64,000 nucleotides of DNA from Microbacterium sp. SS28 (GTDB taxonomy: Bacteria; Actinomycetota; Actinomycetes; Actinomycetales; Microbacteriaceae). A program made the position numbers and the translations under genes. Below, one piece after another: positions 55,052-62,352 of this stretch. Numbering within the stretch: position 1 is the first letter of the stretch; every line of letters starts with the position of its first letter. The notes below the pieces were generated by a model. It had not been told where the DNA came from. It made no database searches and saw only the letters and a program-made list of their open reading frames with translations. The stretch covers positions 558,001 to 622,000 of the forward strand of contig NZ_JAKWJP010000001.1 of assembly GCF_022761035.1 (NCBI RefSeq), in the 5' to 3' direction.

Positions 55052-55471
55052 TCAGGCCTGCGCCACCCGCTCCGGAAGCAGATCATCGATCAGCGCCTCG
55101 ATTCGCCGGCGGATCTCGTCACGAATGGGACGCACCGCCTCGATTCCCTGACCGGCCGGGTCGTCGAGCTCCCAGTCTTCGTAGCGCTTGCCCGGGAAGA
55201 TCGGGCACGCGTCGCCGCAGCCCATCGTGATGACGACATCCGATTCCTTGACGGCGTCGACCGTCAGCACCTTGGGGGTGTTGCCTGCGATGTCGATGCC
55301 TTCTTCCGCCATCGCTTCGACGGCCACGGGATTGATGACGTCCTTGGGCGCGGACCCCGCGGAGAGCACCTCGACCTCGTCGCCGCCGAGGGCGCGCAGA
55401 TACCCGGCGGCCATCTGCGAACGGCCGGCGTTGTGGACGCACACGAACAGAACGGTGGGCTTTTCACTCAT
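55052..55471 (-). CDS. arsC: Arsenate reductase (LMW-phosphatase type)
   Basis: Reduces arsenate to arsenite so it can leave the cell. The 139-residue protein has the phosphatase loop LFVCVHNAGRSQMAAGYLR (Cys11, Arg17) and the two resolving cysteines in TMGCGDACPIFPGKRYEDW (Cys85, Cys89), the layout of thioredoxin-coupled enzymes rather than single-cysteine mycothiol types. The ATG at 55471 follows the purine-rich aggaagagaaagaga and matches the family start. It lies behind the ArsR-ArsC fusion gene with a palindromic operator in the 48-base gap. Confidence 0.93.
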   Translation of the reverse strand: MSEKPTVLFVCVHNAGRSQMAAGYLRALGGDEVEVLSAGSAPKDVINPVAVEAMAEEGIDIAGNTPKVLTVDAVKESDVVITMGCGDACPIFPGKRYEDWELDDPAGQGIEAVRPIRDEIRRRIEALIDDLLPERVAQA

Positions 55472-55499
55472 GGCGGTCTCTCTTTCTCTTCCTGAAAGC

Positions 55500-55515
55500 A
55501 TAGACCGCTATCTAT
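55500..55515. promoter_or_regulatory. Type-2 ars operator before arsC
   Basis: ATAGAC (55500-55505), four bases, then ATCTAT (55510-55515): an inverted repeat with one mismatch. The same 6-4-6 layout and half-site appear at 56415-56430 at the start of the ArsR-ArsC fusion gene. It sits 29 bases before the arsC start codon, where the promoter should be. Confidence 0.65.
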
Positions 55516-55519
55516 ATGA

Positions 55520-56437
55520 CTATCGAGCCGGATCAGATGAACGTTCGGGGAACAACTCCACGAGCAGACCGCGCACGCGGACCTCGATGTCGTCCCTGAT
55601 CGCACGAATCCGCTCCGGCGATTTGCCGACCGGGTCGTCCAGGTCCCAATCCAGGTACCGTCGGCCGGCGTAGACCGGGCACGCATCGCCGCATCCCATC
55701 GTGACGACGACGTCGGCGGCGCGGACGACCTCGTCGGTGAGCGGCTTGGGAAACTCCCCGCCGAGCGATACGCCGATCTCTTCGAGCGCCGCCGCGATGC
55801 TGTGGCGCACGTCGCTCGCCGGCTCCGAACCCGCGGTCCTCACGGCGACTCGATCGCCCGCGAGCTGCCGGAGTATGCCCGCCGCGATCTGTGAGCGGCC
55901 GGCGTTCTGCACGCACACGAAGAGCACCGTGGGCACCGCGGGCGCGTGCGCGATCTCGTGGCTGAGCGCTTCCAAGCGCGTTGCGGCGAACGTCGCCGTG
56001 CGGCTGGCCAGCACCGGAGACCGCGAGCTGCCGACCAGCAGCCGGCAGCTCTCCAGCACCGTGGCGTGGACGGTCTCTGGGCTGAACACGCCGCGAAAGC
56101 GGAGCGAAAGATCGCGGGCGATTCGCTCGAGGTCCGGTTGCCGCGCGGGCTCCAAGCCGCCGCCGAGAAGCGCGTCGACACGATCTGCATGCTCGTCTGC
56201 GATCCAGTACCAGACGCGGCGCCCCTCAGGCTCGCGCACGACGATGCCGTCATCGTGCAACACCTTCACATGGTGGCTGACTGTCGGCTGTCGAAGCTCC
56301 AGCGCTTCCGCGAGCCTGCCGACCAGAGCCCGCCCATCCGCGGAGTCGCGGATCAACCGAAGAATGCGAATGCGGGTCGGATCTCCCAAGGAGGCGAAGC
56401 TCGTCGCGGGATCCATAGACGCGAGTCTATCGACCAT
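55520..56437 (-). CDS. ArsR-ArsC fusion: HTH repressor domain plus arsenate reductase
   Basis: A 305-residue protein joining three parts. Residues about 10-95 are an ArsR winged helix (FASLGDPTRIRILRLIRDSA; QPTVSHHVKVLHDDGIVVRE). Residues about 100-160 are a helical domain (DLERIARDLSLRFRGVFSPE) seen at the N-terminus of some actinobacterial arsenate reductases. Residues 168-305 are an LMW-type arsenate reductase with CVQNAGRS (Cys175, Arg181) and CGDACP (Cys249, Cys253). The HTH part has no cysteine, so it cannot bind arsenite like classical ArsR; the first cysteine is 131. The first ATG (56437) is listed; a second ATG at 56416 overlaps a palindromic operator and is a possible real start (298 residues). 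Neither has a clear ribosome site. Confidence 0.88.
   Translation of the reverse strand: MVDRLASMDPATSFASLGDPTRIRILRLIRDSADGRALVGRLAEALELRQPTVSHHVKVLHDDGIVVREPEGRRVWYWIADEHADRVDALLGGGLEPARQPDLERIARDLSLRFRGVFSPETVHATVLESCRLLVGSSRSPVLASRTATFAATRLEALSHEIAHAPAVPTVLFVCVQNAGRSQIAAGILRQLAGDRVAVRTAGSEPASDVRHSIAAALEEIGVSLGGEFPKPLTDEVVRAADVVVTMGCGDACPVYAGRRYLDWDLDDPVGKSPERIRAIRDDIEVRVRGLLVELFPERSSDPAR
56415..56430. promoter_or_regulatory. Type-2 ars operator at the ArsR-ArsC fusion start
   Basis: Perfect inverted repeat ATAGAC-GCGA-GTCTAT lying between the two candidate start codons of the fusion gene. The half-site and 4-base spacer match the element at 55500-55515 before arsC. Self-control by the fusion protein's HTH domain is the simplest reading. 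Confidence 0.7.
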
Positions 56438-56470
56438 GGGGGCACCGGTGAATGGCGGGCCGTCCCTGCT

Positions 56471-56983
56471 TCAGTCGCTCTGGACCGTGTCGCTGCGCCG
56501 CTCGATCAAGAGCGTGTCGCGCCACGCGCCGGCGTGCGGGCCGATGCCGGACCGCGCGATGCGCTCGCGCCGGCCCACCACCCGGAAGCCCGCCGCCTCA
56601 TGCAGTCTGAGGCTCGCGGCGTTCTCCGGGAAGATGCTGGACTGGATCGTCCAGATCCCCGCATCCTCGGCAGCGTCGATGAACACGTCGAGGAGGCGGC
56701 GACCGACTCCTTGTCCACGAGCGCTGCGGTCGATGTAGACCGAGTGCTCGACGACGCCGCGGTACGCCGGGCGGGAGGACACCGGCGAGGCGGCGATCCA
56801 ACCGAGAAGAGCGCCGCTCTCGTCGGCGGCGATGAACCGCAGTCCGGGCGGCTTCCCGGCGTCGAAGCTCTGCCAGGTCGGGGTGGCGACCTCGAAGGTC
56901 GCCTCCCCGTCCTCGATCCCCTGTGCGTAGATCTCCTCGACCGCCCGCCAGTCAGCGGCGGCCATCTCGCGCACTTCCGCCAT
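56471..56983 (-). CDS. arsN1: GNAT N-acetyltransferase, ArsN1/phosphinothricin-acetyltransferase-like
   Basis: Likely acetylates the amino group of an arsenic-containing amino acid such as arsinothricin, or of phosphinothricin. The 170-residue protein has the PAT-type substrate segment AYRGVVEHSVYIDRSARGQG, with the acetyl-CoA loop (R/Q)-x-x-G-x-G/A as RGQGVGRRLLDVFIDAAED, and the C-terminal FPENAASLRLHEAAGFRVVG. The ATG at 56983 shares a base with the arsO stop (TGATG) and has ggtgg 9 bases upstream; an in-frame ATG 9 bases earlier is possible. Position inside an ars operon favours ArsN1; a pure phosphinothricin or general acetyltransferase remains possible. Confidence 0.82.
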   Translation of the reverse strand: MAEVREMAAADWRAVEEIYAQGIEDGEATFEVATPTWQSFDAGKPPGLRFIAADESGALLGWIAASPVSSRPAYRGVVEHSVYIDRSARGQGVGRRLLDVFIDAAEDAGIWTIQSSIFPENAASLRLHEAAGFRVVGRRERIARSGIGPHAGAWRDTLLIERRSDTVQSD

Positions 56984-58296
56984 CAACAGCATCCACCGCC
57001 GTTGCCGGCGTCCGTCGAGCAGACACCCGTTGCGGGAAGCACGAGTTCGACGTTCGACGCGGACGCGGTGTCGCCGCTCAGCCATGCCGTCACCGAACGC
57101 ACCTGCTCGTAGCCCGTGGCGAGCAGGAACGTCGGCGCCCGCCCGTATGACTTCATCCCGACGATGAAGAACCCCTGCTCCGGGTGGGCCAGCTCGCGGA
57201 AGCCATGGGGCTCGACGCTGCCACAGGAGTGCACGTTCGGGTCGATGAGGGGTGCGAGCCGCTTGGGCGCCTCGACGATCTCATCGAGCTCGAGTCGGAT
57301 CTCTCGGAGGATGTCGAGGTTCGGCCGGAACCCGGTGGCATTCACGACGATGTCGGCCTCGTGGGTCACGACGTCACCGCGGTGATGTCCGACCAGTTCG
57401 ACGGCGTCGCCTGTGCGGCGGGCTCGGATGATCTCGAAGCCGTCGACGAGGGCGATGTCGCCCCGCTCGACGGCTCGGTCGACGCGGCTTCCGAGGTTGG
57501 CGCGACCGATGAGCTCATCGTCGGGCGAAGAGGATACGCGGACGGCTTTCGCGTTGCGGATCAGCCAGGTCACCGTGGTGCCGGCTTCCTCACTCGCGAG
57601 CTGCACCAGCGCCAGCAGCGTGTTGGCGGCGGAGTGCCCGGCGCCGACGACGGTTACCCGTCGGCCCGCGAACGCGGCGCGATCCTTGCCGAGCACATCG
57701 GGAAGCGCTGGAGTGACACGGTCGGCGATGTCTGCCATCCCCAGCAGTTCAAGCCCGCTCGAGGAGAGCGAATTCGGAGACGTGTACGTGCCGGATGCGT
57801 CGATCACCGCGCGCGCAGCAACGTCCTCCACGTCGCCGTTCGCCGTCCGGATGCGCACCGCGAAGGGGGTGACGGCGCGGCGGGCGGTCCGGGTGCGGTC
57901 CATCCCCTCGCGGGTTACGCCGATCACTTCGACGCCGGTGCGGATCCGCTGAGCGATCTCCTCGACGGCAGCGAGCGGGGAGACGTACTTCTCGACGAGT
58001 TCTGTCCCTGTCGGCGCGCGCTCAGGATCCGGCAGTTCCCACCCGCGCTCCTCGAGCAGGCGGCGCGACGCGGGATCCACGAGATGCTTCCATGGAGAGA
58101 ACAGACGCGTGTGACCCCAGGCCCGCACGCTGGCCGCCACCTCATCGCCCGCCTCGAAGACGACGAAGTCGATGCCGCGCTCGACCAGATTCGCCGCGGC
58201 GGCCAAGCCGATCGGCCCCGCGCCGATGATCGCGACAGGCAGAGCCGAAAGCGGGCCGGCTGCACGAACGCGGGGTGTCAGGTCGAGTAGGGTCAC
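56983..58296 (-). CDS. arsO: ArsO-type flavin-dependent monooxygenase
   Basis: FAD/NADPH enzyme of the ars-operon ArsO group, 437 residues. The FAD site is LPVAIIGAGPIGLAAAANLV, followed by GHTRLFSPWKHLVDPASRRL; the NADPH site is RRVTVVGAGHSAANTLLALV; an ATG-type motif VVNATGFRPNLDILREI is present. The end is cysteine-bearing (VCSTDAGNGGGCC), which could bind arsenite. ArsO is widespread in actinobacterial ars clusters, but its reaction is not firmly established. The GTG at 58296 has a perfect ggagg ribosome site; a TTG 12 bases upstream is within that site. It leads the minus-strand ars operon. Confidence 0.87.
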   Translation of the reverse strand: MTLLDLTPRVRAAGPLSALPVAIIGAGPIGLAAAANLVERGIDFVVFEAGDEVAASVRAWGHTRLFSPWKHLVDPASRRLLEERGWELPDPERAPTGTELVEKYVSPLAAVEEIAQRIRTGVEVIGVTREGMDRTRTARRAVTPFAVRIRTANGDVEDVAARAVIDASGTYTSPNSLSSSGLELLGMADIADRVTPALPDVLGKDRAAFAGRRVTVVGAGHSAANTLLALVQLASEEAGTTVTWLIRNAKAVRVSSSPDDELIGRANLGSRVDRAVERGDIALVDGFEIIRARRTGDAVELVGHHRGDVVTHEADIVVNATGFRPNLDILREIRLELDEIVEAPKRLAPLIDPNVHSCGSVEPHGFRELAHPEQGFFIVGMKSYGRAPTFLLATGYEQVRSVTAWLSGDTASASNVELVLPATGVCSTDAGNGGGCC

Positions 58297-58312
58297 AACG
58301 TCCTCCAACGGA

Positions 58313-58330
58313 TATCGATGAACTTCGATA
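58313..58330. promoter_or_regulatory. ArsR operator O1 (arsO side)
   Basis: Inverted repeat TATCGA-N6-TCGATA (58313-58318 and 58325-58330). The same 6-6-6 element occurs at 58366-58383 on the arsR side. O1 lies just downstream of the predicted arsO -10 element, where a bound repressor would block the start of transcription. Another TCGATA half-site follows at 58333. Confidence 0.75.
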
Positions 58331-58335
58331 CCTCG

Positions 58336-58365
58336 ATACTGAACCTACGTATCGACATCTGTCAA
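58336..58365 (-). promoter_or_regulatory. Predicted promoter of arsO operon
   Basis: On the minus strand a consensus -35 TTGACA (58360-58365) is followed after 18 bases by CAGTAT (58336-58341). The predicted start falls in operator O1. Confidence 0.5.
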
Positions 58366-58383
58366 TATCGACTAGCCTCGATA
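58366..58383. promoter_or_regulatory. ArsR operator O2 (arsR side)
   Basis: Inverted repeat TATCGA-N6-TCGATA (58366-58371 and 58378-58383), ending one base before the arsR ATG. It overlaps a possible plus-strand -10 element (CAATAT, 58363-58368) paired with TGAACC (58340-58345) 17 bases upstream. No ribosome site precedes arsR, so its message may have a very short leader. Confidence 0.75.
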
Positions 58384-58384
58384 T

Positions 58385-58735
58385 ATGACCACGATGCTCG
58401 ACGTGACGGACATCACCACCGGCGTGTGCTGCGCTCCCCTCGTTCGCGAGCCCCTCACCGCCGAAGAAGCCGACCGGCTCGCCACGACCATGAAGGCGCT
58501 GGCGGATCCGACTCGCCTCCGGCTGCTGTCCATCGTCGCCGCCTCGGAGAACTCCGAGGCCTGCGTCTGCGACCTCATCGAGCCGGTCGGACTCAGCCAG
58601 CCGACGGTGTCGCACCACCTCAAGATTCTGACGACGGCAGGGTTCCTGACGCGCAGCAAGCGCGGCACGTGGGCGTACTTCACGCTCGTGCCCGGCGCAC
58701 TGGACCGCGTCTCCCAGCTCCTCGTCGCGTCGTGA
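58385..58735 (+). CDS. arsR: ArsR family arsenite-responsive repressor
   Basis: Homodimeric repressor that leaves DNA when As(III) or Sb(III) binds. The 116-residue protein has the HTH LADPTRLRLLSIVAASE then GLSQPTVSHHLKILTTAG. Cysteines at 15 and 16 (TTGVCCAP) and the ACVCDL cysteines 60 and 62 match the Corynebacterium ArsR arrangement, in which an N-terminal vicinal pair and a helix cysteine hold arsenite, often between subunits. It is divergent from arsO across a dual-operator region and overlaps the aquaporin gene by GTGA. Confidence 0.94.
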   Translation: MTTMLDVTDITTGVCCAPLVREPLTAEEADRLATTMKALADPTRLRLLSIVAASENSEACVCDLIEPVGLSQPTVSHHLKILTTAGFLTRSKRGTWAYFTLVPGALDRVSQLLVAS

Positions 58736-59445
58736 CGCACACCGTTCGCGCCGCTGCCGGCGAGTTCCTCGGCAGCGCGGGACTCGCCGCCGTCGTCATC
58801 GGGTCCGGCATTGCCGCGCAGCGCCTCTCGCCCACCGACGTCGGCCTGCAGCTCTTCGAGAACGCGTTCGCCACCGCCCTCGGACTGGCGGTTCTGATCC
58901 TCGTCTTCGCGACGGTCTCGGGATCGCATTTCAACCCCGTGGTCACCCTCGTCGACATCGCGCTCCATCGCCGGACGTGGTCGACCGCAGCGGCGTATCT
59001 GCCCGTCCAGGTTCTCGGGTGCATCGTGGGCGCACTGCTCGCCAACGTGATGTTCGCCGCCCCGGCGATCGCCTGGAGCACAGCCGATCGCTCAGGGTGG
59101 CCCCTCCTGCTGTCCGAAGTCGTCGCGACCGCCGGACTCATCGTGCTGATCTTCGCGCTGGTACGGACCGAACGCTCGCACCTCGCTGCGCCGGCCGTCG
59201 GCGCATACATCGGCGCGGCATACTTCTTCACCTCGTCCACGAGCTTCGCGAACCCCGCCATCACCATCGGCCGCATGTTCAGCGACACCTTCGCGGGAAT
59301 CGCTCCCTCCTCCGCGTTGCCGTTCATCGGGGCGCAGCTCGTCGGCGCAGTCATCGGCTACGCGGTCGTCCGGATGCTCTTCCCGGTCGCAGCGGCTGAG
59401 CCGGCTGTCCCACCGCGGGGCGGTGGACGGGCAGTTCGCCGGTGA
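58732..59445 (+). CDS. aqpS: Aquaporin-family channel (AqpS/arsenite facilitator-like)
   Basis: MIP-family channel of 237 residues with six helices and two pore motifs: HFNPVVTL (NPV at 68-70 instead of NPA) and FANPAITIGRMF (NPA at 174-176, with the selectivity arginine 181). Placed in an ars operon directly after arsR, it most likely conducts arsenious acid out of the cell down its gradient, as AqpS does in Sinorhizobium meliloti, where it replaces an ArsB/Acr3 pump. The NPV variant is common in this subgroup. A water or silicic/boric acid channel is the alternative. GTG start overlapping the arsR stop. Confidence 0.88.
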   Translation: MTHTVRAAAGEFLGSAGLAAVVIGSGIAAQRLSPTDVGLQLFENAFATALGLAVLILVFATVSGSHFNPVVTLVDIALHRRTWSTAAAYLPVQVLGCIVGALLANVMFAAPAIAWSTADRSGWPLLLSEVVATAGLIVLIFALVRTERSHLAAPAVGAYIGAAYFFTSSTSFANPAITIGRMFSDTFAGIAPSSALPFIGAQLVGAVIGYAVVRMLFPVAAAEPAVPPRGGGRAVRR

Positions 59446-59565
59446 CGGGCCCTCCCGCCTAGCGCCAAGACCGCCACGCGCAGCCGCGCCCAGATCGATG
59501 CAGGAACGTGCTGGCGGCGTATCGCTGCCGAGTCGGAGCCTTTGTCACTCGGGGTGACGAGGCTT

Positions 59566-60444
59566 TCACCGTCGACGCTCGATCCATCGCGTGGGTTCGG
59601 ACGTCCAGGATGCCGCCCGCTCGTCCCGCTCGGTGATGAGCATGGCGAGCCTCAGGCGGCCGAGAACCTCCGTGCGCACTCGTCGCAGGCGAACCCCGTC
59701 ACGCCGCATCGCTTCCGGCCCGGCGGTCGCCCACCATCGATCGAGAGCTTCGTAGACCTCCGGCTCGTCGCGCGGATCGAGGAGGTCGCCCGTGAGCCGG
59801 GCGATCCCCGTCTGACGTCCTGAGCGGTCAGCTCGGAGCGCGTGGAACCACAGGATGACCGCCGCGACGCCGGCGCATGCGAGCAGCGTGAGGCCCGTCG
59901 TCTGTGGGAGTGCTCGATACGGATCGAGCTCTCCCCAGCGGAACGCCAGGACATATGCGGCGACCAGGAGCCACAGCATCCCGAATATCAGGTGGATGAC
60001 CGCAGGGACGCGCGATCCCCAGAGCGATCCGTTCGCGCGGCGCGGTTCGAGCCACCAGAGGAGCGACACCGAGAGCACCGCGCAGAGTCCGGCGGGCAGC
60101 AGCCCCTGCAGTCCCAATGGGCCATTGCGCGGCGTGGCGACGAGCGCCACGGCGACCACGCCGAGCACGAATGCGACGCCCAGGAGGGCGCGATGCCGCG
60201 TGCTCGACGCCCGGACTTTCGCCGCGACAGGGTCGCGTCGTTCGTTCGCGTCGCGCACCGCCGCTGCCCGCGCGCGCTCATGGTCGGTGAGTGTGCGGGG
60301 GTCCGAGGCCAGGACGGCGACCCGCCACGTGTCCTCGAGGGCTGCCTTGGCGTCGCGGTAATCGGCGTCGAAGAGGATGAGGTCGATGCGCCCGAGCGTG
60401 CGGTCGTCCAACCCCGTCACCGAATCGTGTCCGGATCCGGCCAT
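59566..60444 (-). CDS. Hypothetical membrane protein
   Basis: I do not recognise this 292-residue protein. It has a soluble N-terminal part (about 1-85; DDRTLGRIDLILFDADYRDA and a charged helix TDHERARAAAVRDANERRDP), four predicted membrane helices (LLGVAFVLGVVAVALVATP, LLPAGLCAVLSVSLLWWL, VIHLIFGMLWLLVAAYVLAF, TTGLTLLACAGVAAVILWFH) and a soluble C-terminal part with GDLLDPRDEPEVYEALDRWW. It lies after the arsenic cluster in the opposite direction, with 120 gene-free bases from the aquaporin gene; nothing links it to arsenic. Confidence 0.72.
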   Translation of the reverse strand: MAGSGHDSVTGLDDRTLGRIDLILFDADYRDAKAALEDTWRVAVLASDPRTLTDHERARAAAVRDANERRDPVAAKVRASSTRHRALLGVAFVLGVVAVALVATPRNGPLGLQGLLPAGLCAVLSVSLLWWLEPRRANGSLWGSRVPAVIHLIFGMLWLLVAAYVLAFRWGELDPYRALPQTTGLTLLACAGVAAVILWFHALRADRSGRQTGIARLTGDLLDPRDEPEVYEALDRWWATAGPEAMRRDGVRLRRVRTEVLGRLRLAMLITERDERAASWTSEPTRWIERRR

Positions 60445-60547
60445 CGTGCCCCCTGTCCGTCAGGAGTCGGCCTGCTGTTCTGCGCCAAGGGTAGGCCGCA
60501 TGGCTTATCGCCTGCCGCGAATCCGTCTCACGGAAGGCGGGCGGGAG

Positions 60548-61159
60548 CTAGCGGTAGAAGCCGCGCGCGGCGTTCGTCGAGCGGACGAGGGACGGGATCA
60601 CGAACAGGTCGACCAGCAGCCAGATGCCGCCGGCGATGACGAGAGGGATGCCGATGAGCAGCGGCGACAGCAGCCAGCCGCCCCACCAGACGAGGTTGAA
60701 GATCACGGCGGACGCGGTGAGGCCGAGGTAGAACCGATGACCCGCCACACCGCCCAGGAGGAACCAGAACAGGTAGGCGATGCCGCTCTCCTTGGCCGGG
60801 CGCACCACGACGGTGTTCGGCGGCGCGAGCGGGCCCCACGCGCGTCCGTCCCACCACTGCATCGCACCGGATGGGCTCGGATACCAGCCCGGCGGCGTGA
60901 CCGGCTGGGCGTATACCGGCTGGGCGTACGCCGGCTCCGCATACGCGGGCCGGTCGTAGGCCTGGTGAGCGTAGACCGGCTGGGTCGGCGCTGCGGACGG
61001 CACGACGAGCGTCTGCGGGGGTGCCAGGTCGGGCGCGAGGCCGGCGTACTCGGCCTCCTTGGACGGCGCGCCCAGGACGTCGGGCGTCCACTCGCGCCCG
61101 TCCCAGAACCGCTTGCCTCCCCCGGGTATCTCGTACCATCCGGCGGGCGTGCGAGCCAT
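60548..61159 (-). CDS. TM2 domain protein with two DUF2510 motifs
   Basis: A 203-residue membrane protein. Two DUF2510 motifs (PAGWYEIPGGGKRFWDGREW at the start and PPGWYPSPSGAMQWWDGRAW near 95) flank a Tyr/Pro/Ala-rich linker with repeats of the YAEPAYAQPVYAQPV kind. The C-terminal TM2 domain has two helices around the conserved turn (AYLFWFLLGGVAGHRFYLG and LIGIPLVIAGGIWLLVDLFV, then IPSLV). The ATG at 61159 follows a strong gaggagga site; the in-frame start at 61198 is therefore unlikely. No enzymatic role is known. Confidence 0.85.
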   Translation of the reverse strand: MARTPAGWYEIPGGGKRFWDGREWTPDVLGAPSKEAEYAGLAPDLAPPQTLVVPSAAPTQPVYAHQAYDRPAYAEPAYAQPVYAQPVTPPGWYPSPSGAMQWWDGRAWGPLAPPNTVVVRPAKESGIAYLFWFLLGGVAGHRFYLGLTASAVIFNLVWWGGWLLSPLLIGIPLVIAGGIWLLVDLFVIPSLVRSTNAARGFYR

Positions 61160-61398
61160 CTCGTCCTCCTCGAGTCGGGAATGACCGGCGCGTTCCACGC
61201 ACGCAGCCTGCGGCCCCCAGGAATGACCGTGCGCTCAATGTAATGCCTGCGGGCGATGGATGCTGCGCTCGGTTGCGGGGCGACCCCTCGGCGAGCTCGG
61301 GGACCGGGATGGGCGAGGGGCGCCGAGGGCGGGGCGCGCCGGGCGACGGTGGGGACGGCGGGCGACGCGCGAGGCCGGGGCGCGAGAGGGGCGGAGCA
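61160..61398. other. Gene-free G-rich stretch
   Basis: No gene is seen here. From about 61276 to 61400 the plus strand is unusually rich in G, with many runs of three to five Gs, such as GGCGAGGGGCGCCGAGGGCG, and few T. It lies downstream of a minus-strand membrane protein gene and upstream of the TM2 gene on the same strand, so the transcript would be C-rich here. Confidence 0.55.
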
Positions 61399-62343
61399 CT
61401 ACGGGGCGGGCACGGACTCGGAGGCCGTCGCGGCGGGGGCCGCGCTGCCCGGGTCCTTGCGGCGGAGCCGGTCGAGCAGAAGCGATCCCGCGACGCCGAC
61501 CACGAGCGCGACCACCAGTGATGGGAGCACGAGCTCGGGCAGCGTGAGCGCCATGAGGAACACCTGCACCGCGTAATCGGCCATCTCGCGCGGATAGGCG
61601 GCGAGCACGCGCGTCCCGGCCGCCGCCGACACGGCCGTGAAGAAGGCGGGTCCGATCCACAGCGCGGCGAGGCTCACGATGACGGCGGCGATGCGCCCGC
61701 CCGTGCGGAAGCCGCACCACGCGATCGCGCAACCCACGAGCAGGCCGGGCATCCAGCGCAGGACGAACGAGATGACCTGGACGAGCTCGTTCGGGCCGAG
61801 AAGGAGGACCTCGCGCAGGGCCGCGCCCGCCCACGACGCCGAGACGATCGCGGCGAGCGCCAGTCCGATCGTGGCGCCGGGGACGGGTGCGCGCGCGATG
61901 AGCAGCCCCACGAGCAGGCCCACCAGGATCGACACGATCATCACCGCGACGACCGCACCGGCGTAGACCGCGGTGCGCGTCGAACGCTCGAGCGACGCCA
62001 CTGTCACGACGGACGACTGCACGATCGCGACGAGCTGCACCGCGAGCATCCCGAACACCAGCGCCGCCGTGCCGAAGCGCGGGCGGCGCTCGCCCAGGGC
62101 TCGACCCGCGATCCCCGCGGCGGCCGCACCGACGACCAGCAGCGCGACGATCGTCGCGAGGAAGTACTGGCTGAAGGGCAGGAGTGCGAACGGGGTAACG
62201 GTCGTCGACTGGTCGGCAGCGAGGTTCTGCAACGGCAGCCGCGCGCCCGTCACGAGCCACGGGAGCAGGCCGACGAGGGCTCCCCCGGCACCGATCGAGA
62301 ACCAGACCCAGATCGGAAGGAGGCGGCGGTCGACGGAACTCAT
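61399..62343 (-). CDS. Hypothetical polytopic membrane protein
   Basis: A 314-residue protein with about eight predicted membrane helices (for example IWVWFSIGAGGALVGLLPWL, FLATIVALLVVGAAAAGIAG, AAVVAVMIVSILVGLLVGL-like stretches, LPGLLVGCAIAWCGF-like, and LPELVLPSLVVALVVGVAGS near the end), and a short Ala/Ser/Pro-rich C-terminal tail. No family is recognised. It starts with ATG at 62343 and appears to stand alone. Confidence 0.72.
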   Translation of the reverse strand: MSSVDRRLLPIWVWFSIGAGGALVGLLPWLVTGARLPLQNLAADQSTTVTPFALLPFSQYFLATIVALLVVGAAAAGIAGRALGERRPRFGTAALVFGMLAVQLVAIVQSSVVTVASLERSTRTAVYAGAVVAVMIVSILVGLLVGLLIARAPVPGATIGLALAAIVSASWAGAALREVLLLGPNELVQVISFVLRWMPGLLVGCAIAWCGFRTGGRIAAVIVSLAALWIGPAFFTAVSAAAGTRVLAAYPREMADYAVQVFLMALTLPELVLPSLVVALVVGVAGSLLLDRLRRKDPGSAAPAATASESVPAP

Positions 62344-62352
62344 CCGCGCAGA

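Noticed and set aside
53000..56000. Genomic island integrated at tRNA-Ser
   Set aside because: The arsenic genes lie next to tRNA-Ser, but I see no integrase and no repeat of the tRNA 3' end further right in the window, and composition is not clearly different.
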